From: Patiria miniata
Lineage: Eukaryota > Echinodermata > Asteroidea > Valvatida > Asterinidae
Direction of reading: 5' to 3'
Assembly (NCBI RefSeq): GCF_015706575.1
Contig: NW_024037063.1
Location: 22,010,927-22,074,926 of the forward strand
Length of the DNA: 64,000 nucleotides
The notes below the pieces were generated by a model. It was not told the DNA's origin. It searched no databases and worked only from the letters and a program-made list of their open reading frames with translations. Of the stretch, positions 1-11,740 are shown piece after piece (position 1 is the first letter of the stretch; every line of letters begins with the position of its first letter). A program made the translations under genes and the position numbers.

Positions 1-210
1 AGAGGGCGCGCTACACAAATAACGGTCCCCATCTCGCAATTATTTTATCAACTAAAACGGAGGAAAACATTATAATGTCTTGGTTGATCATCTGCGCAAC
101 AAGTGCATTGGTTTTGTTTATTAGTTTATGCAGGTTTTCAGTAGACTTTAACTTAAAGCATAATTTTTTTTGTTCACGGTGGTGACCACTTTATGAGTAG
201 GGCGCCCTCT
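1..210. mobile_element. Short non-autonomous inverted-repeat element, copy 1
   Basis: The segment opens with AGAGGGCGCGCTACACAAAT and closes with GGTGACCACTTTATGAGTAG followed by GGCGCCCTCT, so its ends are imperfect inverted repeats. The same layout recurs at 858-1540 and 1976-2179, which defines a small family of about 210 bp. No coding capacity is visible. The left end coincides with the window edge, so the true boundary is unknown. The ends resemble the linker sequence that flanks the core of the 4.26-kb repeat further right, so this may be a monomer type of the satellite block rather than an independent transposon. Confidence 0.5.
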
Positions 211-857
211 CTTGTAAGAGCATTTCAGTTGCCTTCAGTTCGGTTTGTATTTTTTCGTGCTTAACATACTACATTGTTTTGATTATATCATTTGAATTAT
301 TACACAGATTCTCTCAATTTTCTATAAAATTGTTTAATATATCACGACTAATAAACAGATTAATTTTTAATTAGTTACAACGAGTAATTCTTGAGTTATC
401 GTCCGGAAACTGAGGTCGTTAAATTCATTCCATGAAAATTGACTTGAATTTGGGGTACATTTTTTAAGCTTACATTAAAACATTAATTGTTTTGGTTAGT
501 TATTTTTGTTATTCGACGACTTCTTCCGATTTTCAATAGAATTTCAATTCAATGTAAAGAGTATTTCCTACGTTATCGTCTGGAAACCTAGTGTGTTGTT
601 ATGTGCTATGAAAGTTGACTAGATTCGCCTGTTATTTTTGCACTTAACATACTCAGTTTGTTTGGTTATATTCTTTGTTTTGTTTGAAAGTTTCTTCCGA
701 TATTCTACAGAATTGTATAATATATCACATCAGATTGATATACGACATTTCGATTCAATGAAACAACTATTTCTTGACTTATCGTCTGGAAAACGTGTGC
801 TGTTTTTGATCCTTAAATAATAAGTTGACTTTAATTCGTATTGTATTTTTTTTCAAA
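211..857 (+). repeat. Diverged ~206-bp monomers, forward orientation
   Basis: About three degenerate monomers lie head to tail. Each carries a variant of the string 'gagttatcgtccggaaac', then 'atgaaagttgact', then 'cttaacatactac'. The same strings occur in reverse complement at 3,010-4,540. No gene is supported here; short open frames do not persist between monomers. Confidence 0.6.
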
Positions 858-1540
858 AGAGGGCGCGCTACACAAATAACGGTCTCCATCTCGCAATATT
901 TTGTCAACTAAAACGGAGGAAAACATTATAAGGTAGCAGACCAGTGAATAAACTTCCATAGACCCCAATGGTAAATGCTCCCACTTCAAAAATTCGAGAA
1001 AAATACTCACAACTCTCCAAGGTGTTCGAGTCACACATCAAATTAAAGCTTATTTCATCATCTTTCATTTTCTTCTCAATTTTTTGGGGGGTCAACTGAT
1101 GGCTTTTAGGAGAAATTTCCATCTGAAGATGATCACCCCTGAAAATAGTCCTGAAGCCCATCGCCATTTTGAAAAACGATGCCTACACTCCATTGCAAAA
1201 TAGAGCGCTTTTAGGGTCCAAATTACATCAAAATTACACAGAACTGCAAGCTCCCAGTCCTGTGCACGGCTTCCACCCATATTTTTTACAAACCCTCAAG
1301 TTCATGGCCCACGGCATGCTCAAATACCGAAGATTTTGAGGGCATGCAAATAGTGATTTTGCCGGCGCAGGCAATTTCGGACCGATTTACTGGTCTGCAC
1401 CCATACTGTCTTGGTTGATCATCCGCGCAACGAGTGCATTGGTTTTGTTTATTAGTTTATGCAGGTTTTCAGTAGACTTTAAATTAAAGCATAATTTTTT
1501 TGTTCACGGTGGTGACCACTTTATGAGTAGGGCGCCCTCT
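858..1540. mobile_element. Short inverted-repeat element, copy 2, interrupted by a nested insertion
   Basis: This is the same element as at 1-210. It starts AGAGGGCGCGCTACACAAAT and ends GGCGCCCTCT. It is interrupted after 'aaacattata' by a 472-bp insertion (931-1402) and resumes with 'ctgtcttggttgatc'. Copy 1 reads 'aaacattataatgtcttgg' at the same place and serves as the uninterrupted site. Confidence 0.6.
931..1402. mobile_element. Nested 472-bp DNA transposon (MITE-like)
   Basis: The insert has imperfect inverted ends sharing the 10-mer GCAGACCAGT: AGGTAGCAGACCAGTGAAT at the left, and GGGTGCAGACCAGTAAAT as the reverse complement of the right end. It is flanked by ATA on both sides (928-930 and 1403-1405), which a TA or 3-bp target duplication would leave. 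The paralogous sequence at bases 1-210 lacks it. Minus-strand open frames of 60-87 codons overlap it, but I recognise no transposase motif, so it looks non-autonomous. A Tc1/mariner or PIF/Harbinger origin is possible; the short TIR does not decide. Confidence 0.65.
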
Positions 1541-1975
1541 CTTGTAAGAGCATTTCAGTTGCCTTCAGTTCGGTTTGTATTTTTTCGCGCTTAACATACT
1601 ACATTGTTTTGATTATATCATTTGAAGTATTGCACAGATTCTCTCAATTTTCTACTGAAGTGTTTAATAGATCACGACCAATAAACAGATGAATTTTCAA
1701 TTTGTTACAACAAGTAGTTCTTGAGTTATCGTTCGGAAACTGAGGTCGTTTAAATTCATTCCATGAAAGTTGACTTATTCGGGTTACATTTTTCGCACTT
1801 TAAACACTAAATGTTTTGGTTATATTATTTTTGTTATTCGACGATTTCTCCCGATTTTCAATAAAATTGTGTAAAGCGTCACGCTAAAAAGTATTTCCTA
1901 AGTTATTGTCTGGAAATCGAGTGTGTTGGTTTTGTTTCATAAGTTGACTATGATTCGAATTGTATTTTTTTCAAA
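1541..1975 (+). repeat. Diverged ~206-bp monomers, forward orientation
   Basis: Two degenerate copies of the monomer seen at 211-857, recognised by the repeated strings 'gagttatcgt', 'ccatgaaagttgact' and 'ttaacatactac'. They follow the second short inverted-repeat element as the earlier monomers follow the first. The element plus its monomers therefore form an imperfect tandem unit of about 0.86 kb. Confidence 0.55.
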
Positions 1976-2179
1976 AGAGGGTGCATAACAAAAATAGTGG
2001 TCCATATAAAAATGGACGGAGGAAAACATATATTTCTTGGTTTATAGTCCATGCAACGAGTGCTTTATTTTGTTAAATAGATGACAGGGTTTTCAGGAGA
2101 ATTGTAACATAATAAAATATTTTTTTGGTGTACGGTGGTGACACAGTGTAGCGCCCTTTTTATGTGTAGCGCGCCCTCT
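1976..2179. mobile_element. Short inverted-repeat element, copy 3 (diverged)
   Basis: Third copy of the ~210-bp element. It begins AGAGGGTGCATAACAAAAAT and ends TAGCGCGCCCTCT. The internal 'acggaggaaaacat', 'cttggtt' and 'gcaacgagtgc' landmarks keep their order but are clearly more diverged than in copies 1 and 2. Confidence 0.5.
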
Positions 2180-2289
2180 TTTGTAAGAACAATTCAGTAG
2201 CCTTCATTTCAGCTTGTCTCAATATTCTGTCTGTTGATGGAGAGAGAATAATTTGTCTCAATCTTCTATCTTGTTTGTCTACTTTTCTT

Positions 2290-3010
2290 GACCAATCATC
2301 TGGCCACAATTCAATTCAATGCTCCAATTAATTTTTGAGATAGCATGTCGTCTTGGACTATCGCTCCTGTGCAAAAGTGAGGCAAATGATCTGTTTGGAC
2401 TGCCACTGCAGCCCATCGCCAAGTTTTGCTACGTGTCGCGACACAAGACACTGTTTAGGGAGAGAAAAACAATATTTCGTTTAAATCTTCGGTATATTTT
2501 GTCTTCTTTTCGTCACCAATCATCTGGCCAAAATTCAATTCAATGCTCCAATTAATTTTTGAGATAGCATGTCGTCGTGGACTATCGTTCCTGTGCAAAA
2601 GTGAGGCAAATGTTCTGTTTGGACTGCCACTGCAGCCCATCGTGAAGTTTTGCTATGTGTCGCGACACAAGACACTGTTTAGGGAGAGAAAAACAATATT
2701 TCGTTTAAATCTTCTGTTTATTGTGTCTTCTTTTCGTGACCAATCATCTGGCCAAAATTCAATTCAATGCTCCAATTAATTCTTGAGATAGCATGTCGTC
2801 GTGGACTATCGTTCCTGTGCAAAAGTGAGGCAAATGTTCTGTTTGGACTGCCACTGCAGCCCATCGCCAAGTTTTGCTACGTGTTTCGACACAAGACACT
2901 GTTTAGGAAGAGAAAAACAATATTTCGTTTAAATCTTCTGTCTAGTTTGTCTTCTTTTCGTGACCAATCATCTGGCCAAAATTCAATTCAATGCTCCAAT
3001 TATTGTTTTA
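2290..3010 (+). repeat. 224-bp tandem satellite array 1 (three full monomers)
   Basis: The landmark 'atgctccaattaatt' recurs at 2,319, 2,543 and 2,767, exactly 224 bp apart, with a truncated fourth unit. Each monomer carries 'tgtgcaaaagtgaggcaaat', 'ctgcagcccat', 'cgacacaagacactgttt' and 'tgaccaatcatctggcc'. Open frames of 78-92 codons arise in every monomer. Because 224 is not a multiple of three, they cannot fuse into a repeat protein, and they resemble nothing I know. Confidence 0.9.
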
Positions 3011-4336
3011 CGATAATCCCCAAACAAATCAAGGTATCGAATTGATATTTCGTCTTGTGATTTGTCGTTACATAATACACATTTCTTCTAAGTTTTGAAA
3101 GAATTGGTCCAACAATACAGGCAACAGAACCAAAACAAAATAGTGCGTTAAGCGCGAAAAATAATGAGTCGAATTAAAGTCAATGTTCTTTCACAAGAGG
3201 GCGCGCTTTACAAATAGTGGTCGCCACCGTGAAGAATTTTTGTCACCACGGAGAAAGTCCTGCCTACAAAAACAACACACTCGTTTTCCGGACGATAACT
3301 CAAGAAATACGTTTTGTACGGAATTGAAATTTTGTCCAATAATTGGTCATTATACATTATACATTTCTCTTGAATATCGAGAGAATTCGTCGAACAATAA
3401 GAATAATAGAACCAAAAATATTTAGTGTGTTTGGCGCGAAAAATACAGCGAATCCGAATTATCGTAAACTTTCATGGGACAAAAACATCACGCTCGTTTT
3501 CCAGAAGATAACCAAAAAAATACTCATTGTATGGAATTGAAATTTCGTCTCGTGATTCATCGTTACATTATACATTTCTCTTAACTATCAAGAGAATTCG
3601 TCAAACCATTGCGATAACAAAAATAGGAACAAAAATATGTAGTGTGTTAAGCGCGAACAATTGCGAATCCAAATTATCGTAAACTTCCATGGAACAAAAA
3701 CAACATGCTCGTTTCCGGACGATAACTCAAGAAAGACCTTTGGTATCAAATTGAAACTTCGTCTCTTGAATTTTGAGAAAATTCGTCCAGCGCCAAAAAT
3801 AACGAGTCGAATTAAAGCCGATTTTTTTTTCAAAAGAGGGCGCGCTTCACAAATAGTGGTCACCGGCCGTAAAGAACTTTTGTCACCACGGAGAAAGTCC
3901 TGCCTACCAAAACAACACACTTGTTCCGGACGATCAAGGAATACGTTTTGCACGGAATTGAAATTTTATCCAATGATTGGTCATAATATATTATGCATTT
4001 CTCTTGAGTATTGAGAGAATTCATCAACCAACAACAATAATAGAACCGAAAAATGTTAGTGTGTTTGGCGCGAAAAATACAGCGAATCGGAATTATCGTA
4101 AACTTTCGTGGGACAAAAACATCGCGCTCGTTTTCCGGACGATAACCCCAAAAATAATCATAGTATGGAATTGAAATGTCGTCTCATGATTGGTCGTTAC
4201 ATCATACACATTTTGCCGGAAATTTGAGAGAATTCGTCCAACAGTACAAATAATAGAACCAAAACAATGTAGTGTGTTAAGGGCGAAAAATAACGAGTCG
4301 AATTAAAGTCGATGTTCTTTCAAAAGAGGGCGCGCT
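3011..4336 (-). repeat. ~206-bp monomers, reverse orientation
   Basis: The monomers of 211-857 appear here inverted. Markers are 'aacaaaaacaacactcg'-like and 'ccggacgataactcaag' strings followed by 'ggaattgaaattt', 'gagagaattcgtc' and 'gtgtgttaagcgcgaa'. Two linker blocks with 'gagggcgcgcttcacaaata' occur near 3,197 and 3,836. This reverse block precedes the first core (4,541), making the inverted left arm of that core. Confidence 0.7.
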
Positions 4337-4540
4337 TCACAAATAGTGGTCGGCACCGTGAACAAATTTTGTCGCCACGGAGAAAACCCTGCCTACAAAA
4401 ATAACCCCCTTTTCCGGACAATAATAGACAAAATACCAGCTGTATTTGATTATCATTTTATCTATTAATTGGTGGTGACATAATACACATTTCTCTTGAA
4501 TATCGAGAGAATTCGTCAAACAAGAACCGTAGTTCCATGG

Positions 4541-5585
4541 TTCTATTATGGGGCTACCAATGTACGGCTAGCTGTGTACGTGTTAAAATACGCCGAATCC
4601 GTATATAGTCAAGTTTCATGGAAAATAACCTTTAAAATGTTTTAATACAACAGATATATTTCTTGAGTTATGGTCCAAAGAACGAGTTTGTTGAAGGTTT
4701 CTGAATTCTCGTTAAAGCGGCAGTGATATTCACCGGCGCGGCACCGTTATTTTATATCTCGTTAGCGCCCGTGATCACCGGCTTTATTAACTTAACTGCT
4801 AAACCATTTTTTCTTGATGTTTACACCTTGTCTTTGAAACAACATAAGCAATCAACGGGCGAAATTCTAATGTCATGCAACAGATATTTCGTGAGTTATT
4901 GGCTCCACAACGAGTGCGATTTTGATAATTATATTTTGCATGCATGGCTATACTTGGCCTGTAGAGGGCGCACATCCAAAACTACGGTCTCAACTTTTCA
5001 CGCCGATGTCGGACGCGCTGTTGGATGATACATAAACTTTTTTGACCAACGATATTTGACCAACCATTCTTCATGATATTTAAGAAGCTTCTTTCAGACA
5101 TAACAGGTAATCAACGACAACATTGTAATGATAATTTAATTGATTATGTTTTTTTCACAAACATGACAAAGCGTGTACCGAGTTCGAATTAAATATTTCC
5201 CGCTGAAGACACTCTACTTTTGGATCTTATTAACTTAAATGGCTAGTAATACTGATTGTTTAAACTAACAGGCTACTTTGCGACATCACAAGCATTCCAG
5301 TTGTCCGTGATTTGGGGGACAAAGCTGTCCAGGGACTCAGTTCGGGAACTCGCCCGCTCGCGGAAGGCATTGTTCAAGTTTTTACGGACAAAACCTGACC
5401 ATGGAGAAATACTGAAACACTCTAGTTAAGACTCACCTCTAAGGAAAAAAGAAGAAAAAATAATCGATTATACAACTAGTTATTAAGTTTGAAAGAAAAT
5501 AGTGTATAGTTCAGGTTGTATTCTTCACAGTTTTTACAAACAGCATTGTTTTCTTGAGTAGTTGTCCGGAAACGAGTGTACTGTT
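4541..5585. repeat. Unique core of the higher-order repeat, copy A
   Basis: A non-satellite segment of about 1.05 kb recurs once per unit: here, near 7,680-8,740, 11,937-12,998 and 16,195-17,255, and, after the insertion, at 26,433-27,470. Its ends sit between inverted linker copies (CTTTCAAAAGAGGGCGCGCT before it, AGCGCGCCCTCTTTTGAAAG after it), with inverted 206-bp arms further out, so the unit can fold back on itself. An 85-codon frame (for example 7,919-8,176) is preserved in all copies, but the copies are similar at every position, so this is not evidence of coding. I recognise no protein. Confidence 0.75.
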
Positions 5586-5999
5586 TTTGTAAAAGTTATT
5601 TACGGTGGCGACCATTATTTGTGAAGCGCGCCCTCTTTTGAAAGAATATTGGCTTCAATTCGACTTGTTATTTTTCGAGCTTAACACACTACACTATTTT
5701 GGTTCTATTATTTGTATTGTTCAACGAATTCTCTCAAAATTCACAAGAAATGTGTTTGATGTAATGACCAATCACAAGACGAAATTTTAATTCGATACCA
5801 TGAGTATATTTTTAGTTATAGTGCGGAAAACAAGTGTGTTGTTTTTCTTTCCATGAAAGTTGACCAATATTTCGGATTCGCTGTATTTTTTGCGCTTAAC
5901 ATACTTCATTTTGGGGGGGGGGGGTTCTATAATGATTATTTTTGACAAATTCTCTAGATATTCAACAGCAATGTATAATACTCTACGACCAATTATTGG

Positions 6000-6800
6000 A
6001 CAAAATATCAATGAACTATCGTTCCTGTGCAAAAGTGAGGCAAATGTTCTGTTTGGACTGACACTGCAGCCCATCGCCAAGATGGTCTCCGTGTCGCGAC
6101 ACAAGATACTGTTTAGGGAGAGAAAAACAATATTCCGTTAAAATATTCTGTCTAGTTTGTCTTCTTTTCATGACCAATCATCTGGCCACAATTCAATTCA
6201 ATGCTCCAATTAATTTTTGAGATAGCATGTCGTCGTGGACTATCGTTCCTGTGCAAAAGTGAGGCAAATGTTCTGTTTGGACTGCCACTGCAGCCCATTT
6301 TTAAGTGTTGCTACGTGTCACGACACAAGACACTGTTTAGGGATAGAAAAACAATATTTCATTGAAATCTTCTCTCTATTTTGTCTTCTTTTCGTGACCA
6401 ATCATCTAGCCAAAATTCAATTCAATGCTCCAATTAATTTTTGAGATAGCATGTCGTCGTGGACTATCGTTCCTGTGCAAAAGTGAGGCAAATGTTCTGT
6501 TAAGACTGCCACTGCAACCCATCTTTAAGTGTTGCTACGTGTCACGACACAAGACACTGTTTAGGGATAGAAAAACAATATTTCATTGAAATCTTTTGTC
6601 TATTTTGTCTTCTTTTCGTGACCAATCATCTGGCCAAAATTCAATTCAATGCTCCAATTAATTTTTGAGATAGCATGTCCTCTTGGACTATCGTTCCTGT
6701 GCAAAAGTGAGGCAAATGTTCTGTTTGGACTGCCACTGCAGCCCATCCCCAAGTTTTGCTACGTGTTGCGACACAAGATACTGTTTAGGAAGAGAAAAAC
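6000..6800 (+). repeat. 224-bp tandem satellite array 2
   Basis: The landmark 'atgctccaatt' lies at 6,201, 6,425 and 6,649, at exact 224-bp spacing, preceded by a diverged leading monomer at about 6,000. This is the shortest array among the higher-order units. The last monomer has the 'tgtcctcttggact' variant that also ends the arrays of units B, C and D. Confidence 0.88.
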
Positions 6801-7483
6801 AATAAAGGTATCGAATTGATATTTCGTCTTGTGATTGGTCGTTACATAATACACATTTCTTCTAAATTTTGAGAGAATTCGTCCAACAATACAGGCAACA
6901 GAACCAAAACAAAGTAGTGCGTTAAGTGCGAAAAAATTAATAATGAGTCGAATCAAAGTCAATGTTCTTTCACAAGAGGGCGCGCTTCACAAATAGTGGT
7001 CGCCACCGTGAAGAATTTTGTCACCACGGAAGAAAGTCCTGTCTACAAAAACAACACACTCGTTTTCCGGACGATAACTCAAGAAATACGTTTTGTACGG
7101 AATTGAAATGTTGTCCAATAATTGGTCATTATACTTTATACATTTCTCTTGAATATCGAGAGAATTCGTCGAACAATAAGAATAATAGAACCAAAAATAT
7201 TTAGTGTGTTTCGGGCGCGAAAAATACAGCGAATCGGAATTATCGTAAACTTTCGTGGGACAAAAACATTGCGCTCGTTTTCCGGACGATAACCCCAAAA
7301 ATACTCATAGTATGGAATTGAAATGTCGTCTCATGATTGGTCGTTACATCATACACATTTTGCCTGAAATTTGAGAGAATTTGTCCAACAGTACAAATAA
7401 TAGAACCAAAACAATGTAGTGTGTTAAGGGCGAAAAATAATGAGTCGAATTAAAGTCGATGTTCTTTCAAAAGAGGGCGCGCT

Positions 7484-10400
7484 TCACAAATAGTGGTCGG
7501 CACCGTAAACACATTTTGTCGCCACGGAGAAAACCATGCCTACAAAAATAGCCCCCTTTTCCGGACAATAATAGACAAAATACCAGCTGTATTTGATTAT
7601 CATTTTATCTATTAATTGGTGGTGACATAATACACATTTCTCTTGAATATCGAGAGAATTCGTCAAACAAGAATCATAGCTCCATGGGTCTAATTATTGG
7701 GCTACCTGTACCGGTAGTGCGTTAAGCGAGAAAAATACGCCGAATCCGTATATAGTCAAGTTTCATGAAAAATAACCTTTAAAATGTTTAATACAACAGA
7801 TATTTCTTAAGTGATGGTCCAAAGAGCGAGTTTGTTGAAGGGTTCTGTATTCTCGTTAAAGCGGCAGTGATATTCACCGGCGCGGCACCGTTATTTTGTA
7901 TCTCGTTAGTGCTAGCCCGTGATCACCGGCTTTATTAACTTAACTGCTAAACCATTTGTTCTTGATTTTTACACCTTGTCTTTGAAACAACATAAGCAAT
8001 CAACGGGCGAAATTTTAATCTCATGCAACAGATATTTCGTGAGTTATTGGCTCCACAACGAGTGCGATTTTGATAATTATATTTTGCATGCATGGCTATA
8101 CTTGGCCTGTAGAGGGCGCACATCCAAAACTACGGTCTCAACTTTTCACGCCGATGTCGGACGCGCTGTTGGATGATACATAAACTTTTTTGACCAACGA
8201 TATTTGACCAACCATTCTTCATGATATTTAAGAAGCTTCTTTCAGACATAACGGGTAATCAACGACAACATTGTAATGATAATTTAATTGATTATGTTTT
8301 TTCACAAACATGACAAAGCGTGTACCGAGTTCGAATTAAATATTTCCCGCTGAAGACACTCTATTTTTGGATCTTATTAACTTAAATGGCTAGTAATACT
8401 GATTGTTTAAACTAACAGGCTACTTTGCGACATCACAAGCATTCAAGTTGTCCGTGATTTGGGGGACAAAGCTGTCCAGGGACTCAGTTCGGGAACTCGC
8501 CCGCTCGCGGAAGGCATTGTTCAAGTTTTTACGGACAAAACCTGACCATGGAGAAATACTGAAACACTCTAGTTAAGACTCACCTCTAAAGAAAAAAGAA
8601 AGAAAAAATAATCGATTATACAACTAGTTATTAAGTTTGAAAGAAAATAGTGTATAGTTCAGGTTGTATTCTTCACAGTTTTTACAAACAGCATTGTTTT
8701 CTTGAGTAGTTGTCCGGAAACGAGTGTACTGTTTTTGTAAAAGTTATTTACGGTGGCGACCATTATTTGTGAAGCGCGCCCTCTTTTGAAAGAATATTGG
8801 CTTCAATTCGACTTGTTATTTCTCGAGCTTAACAAACTACACTATTTTGGTTCTATTATTTGTATTGTTGAACGAATTCTCTCAAAATTCACAAGAAATG
8901 TGTTTGATGTCATGACCAATCACAAGACGAAATTTTAATTCGATACCATGAGTATATTTTTAGTTATAGTGCGGAAAACAAGTGTGTTGTTTTTCTTTCC
9001 ATGAAAGTTGACCAATATTTCGGATTCGCTGTATTTTTTGCGCTTAACATACTTCATTTTGGGGGGGTTCTATAATGGTTATTGTTTGACAAATTCTCTA
9101 GATATTCAACAGCAATGTATAATACTCTACGACCAATTATTGGACAAAATATCAATGAACTATCGTTCCTGTGCAAAAGTGAGGCAAATGTTCTGTTTGG
9201 ACTGACACTGCAGCCCATCGCCAAGTTGGTCTCCGTGTCGCGACACAAGATACTGTTTAGGGAGAGAAAAACAATATTCCGTTAAAATATTCTGTCTAGT
9301 TTGTCTTCTTTTCATGACCAATCATCTGGCCACAATTCAATTCAATGCTCCAATTAATTTTTGAGATAGCATGTCGTCGTGGACTATCGTTCCTGTGCAA
9401 AAGTGAGGCAAATGTTCTGTTTGGACTGCCACTGCAGCCCATTTTTAAGTGTTGCTACGTGTCACGACACAAGACACTGTTTAGGGAGAGAAAAACAATA
9501 TTTCATTGAAATCTTCTGTCTATTTTGTCTTCTTTTCGTGACCAATCATCTAGCCAAAATTCAATTCAATGCTCCAATTAATTTTTGAGATAGCATGTCG
9601 TCGTGGACTATCGTTCCTGTGCAAAAGTGAGGCAAATGTTCTGTTTGGACTGCCACTGCAGCCCATCTTTAAGTGTTGCTACGTGTCGCGACACAAGACA
9701 CTGTTTAGGGAGAGAAAAACAATATTTCGTTTAAATCTTCTGTTTATTGTGTCTTCTTTTCGTGACCAATCATCTGGCCAAAATTCAATTCAATGCTCCA
9801 ATTAATTTTTGAGATAGCATGTCGTTGTGGACTATCGTTCCTGTGCAAAAGTGAGGCAAATGTTCTGTTTGGACTGCCACTGCAGCCCATCTTTAAGTGT
9901 TGCTACGTGTCACGACACAAGACACTGTTTAGGGATAGAAAAACAATATTTCATTGAAATCTTCTGTCTATTTTGTCTTCTTTTCGTGACCAATCATCTA
10001 GCCAAAATTCAATTCAATGCTCCAATTAATTTTTGAGATAGCATGTCGTCGTGGACTATCGTTCCTGTGCAAAAGTGAGGCAAATGTTCTGTTTGGACTG
10101 CCACTGCAGCCCATCTTTAAGTGTTGCTACGTGTCGCGACACAAGACACTGTTTAGGGAGAGAAAAACAATATTTCGTTTAAATCTTCTGTTTATTGTGT
10201 CTTCTTTTCGTGACCAATCATCTGGCCAAAATTCAATTCAATGCTCCAATTAATTTTTGAGATAGCATGTCCTCTTGGACTATTGTTCCTGTGCAAAAGT
10301 GAGGCAAATGTTCTGTTTGGACTGCCACTGCAGCCCATCCCCAAGTTTTGCTACGTGTTGCGACACAAGATACTGTTTAGGAAGAGAAAAACAATAAAGG

Positions 10401-11740
10401 TATCGAATTGATATTTCGTCTTGTGATTGGTAGTTACATAATACACATTTCTTCTAAATTTTGAGAGAATTCGTCCAACAATACAGGCAACAGAACCAAA
10501 ACAAAGTAGTGCGTTAAGTGCGAAAAAATTAATAATGAGTCGAATCAAAGTCAATGTTCTTTCACAAGAGGGCGCGCTTCACAAATAGTGGTCGCCACCG
10601 TGAAGAATTTTGTCACCACGGAAGAAAGTCCTGTCTACAAAAACAACACACTCGTTTTCCGGACGATAACTCAAGAAATACGTTTTGTACGGAATTGAAA
10701 TTTTGTCCAATAATTGGTCATTATACTTTATACATTTCTCTTGAATATCGAGAGAATTCGTCGAACAATAAGAATAATAGAACCAAAAATATTTAGTGTG
10801 TTTGGCGCGAAAAATTCAGCGAATCCGAATTATCGTAAACTTTCATGGGACAAAAACATCACGCTCGTTTTCCAGAAGATAACCCAAAAAATACTCATTG
10901 TATGGAATTGAAATTTCGTCTCGTGATTCATCGTTACATTATACATTTCTCTTGACTATCAAGAAAATTCGTCAATCTATAGCGATAACAAAAATAGAAG
11001 CAAAATATATGTAGTGTGTTAAGTGCGAACAATTGCGAATCCAAATTATCGTAAACTTCCATGGAACAAAAACAACATGCTAGTTTCCGGACGATAACTC
11101 AATAAAGACCTTTGGTATCAAATTGAAACTTCGTCTCGTGATTAATCGTTACATAATACACATTTCTCTTGAATTTTGAGAGAATTCGTCCAGCGCCAAA
11201 AATAACGAGTTGAATTAAAGCCGATTTTTTTTTCAAAAGAGGGCGCGCTTCACAAATAGTGGTCACCGGCCGTAAAGAACTTTTGTCACCACGGAGAAAG
11301 TCCTGCCTACCAAAACAACACACTTGTTCCGGACGATCAAGGAATACGTTTTGCACGGAATTGAAATTTTGTCCAATGATTGGTAATAATATAGTATACA
11401 TTTCCTTGAGTATTGAGAGAATTCATCAACCAACAACAATAATAGAACCGAAAAATTTTAGTGTGTTTTGGCGCGAAAAATACAGCGAATCCGAATTATC
11501 GTAAACTTTCGTGGGACAAAAACATTGCGCTCGTTTTCCGGACGATAACCCAAAAAAATACTCAGAGTATGGAATTGAAATTTCGTCTCATGATTGGTCG
11601 TTACATCATACACATTTTGCCTGAAATTTGAGAGAATTTGTCCAACAGTACAAATAATAGAACCAAAACAATGTAGTGTGTTAAGGGCGAAAAATAACGA
11701 GTCGAATTAAAGTCGATGTTCTTTCAAAAGAGGGCGCGCT
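7484..11740. repeat. Higher-order repeat unit B (4.26 kb)
   Basis: Complete unit with core about 7,680-8,740, forward arm about 8,750-9,120, 224-bp array 9,130-10,395 and reverse arm 10,396-11,740. Its core differs from unit C at scattered bases. In contrast, its 3' part, from about 10.24 kb on, matches unit C with no difference I could find, including identical translations of all overlapping frames. Confidence 0.85.
9130..10395 (+). repeat. 224-bp tandem satellite array 3
   Basis: Five monomers with the landmark at 9,345, 9,569, 9,793, 10,017 and 10,241, after a diverged leading monomer. Two variants alternate: type a has 'ttcattgaaatc' and type b has 'ttcgtttaaatc'. The order is a-b-a-b-c, where c is the terminal variant. 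Units C and D have a-a-b-b-c. Confidence 0.88.

Larger units (their letters stand above)
4337..7483. repeat. Higher-order repeat unit A (3.15 kb, shortened)
   Basis: First recognisable copy of the higher-order unit: reverse arm, core 4,541-5,585, forward arm about 5,600-5,990, 224-bp monomers about 6,000-6,800, reverse arm to 7,483. It is 1,110 bp shorter than units B-D. It has two fewer 224-bp monomers (448 bp) and lacks about 662 bp of the reverse arm; the jump is at 'tttagtgtgttt' near 7,200, a string repeated in every 206-bp monomer. Both differences fit homologous exchange between monomers. Confidence 0.8.

Noticed and set aside
2319-3045. 78-92-codon frames in every 224-bp monomer, possibly a repeat protein
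   Set aside because: The 224-bp period is not divisible by three and frames stop in each unit. The frames follow the satellite, not a gene.
7919-8176. 85-codon frame conserved in every core copy, possibly a gene
   Set aside because: The copies are near-identical at all positions including non-coding parts, so conservation reflects recent duplication. There is no recognisable domain, no consistent upstream signal, and in unit A the frame differs in extent.
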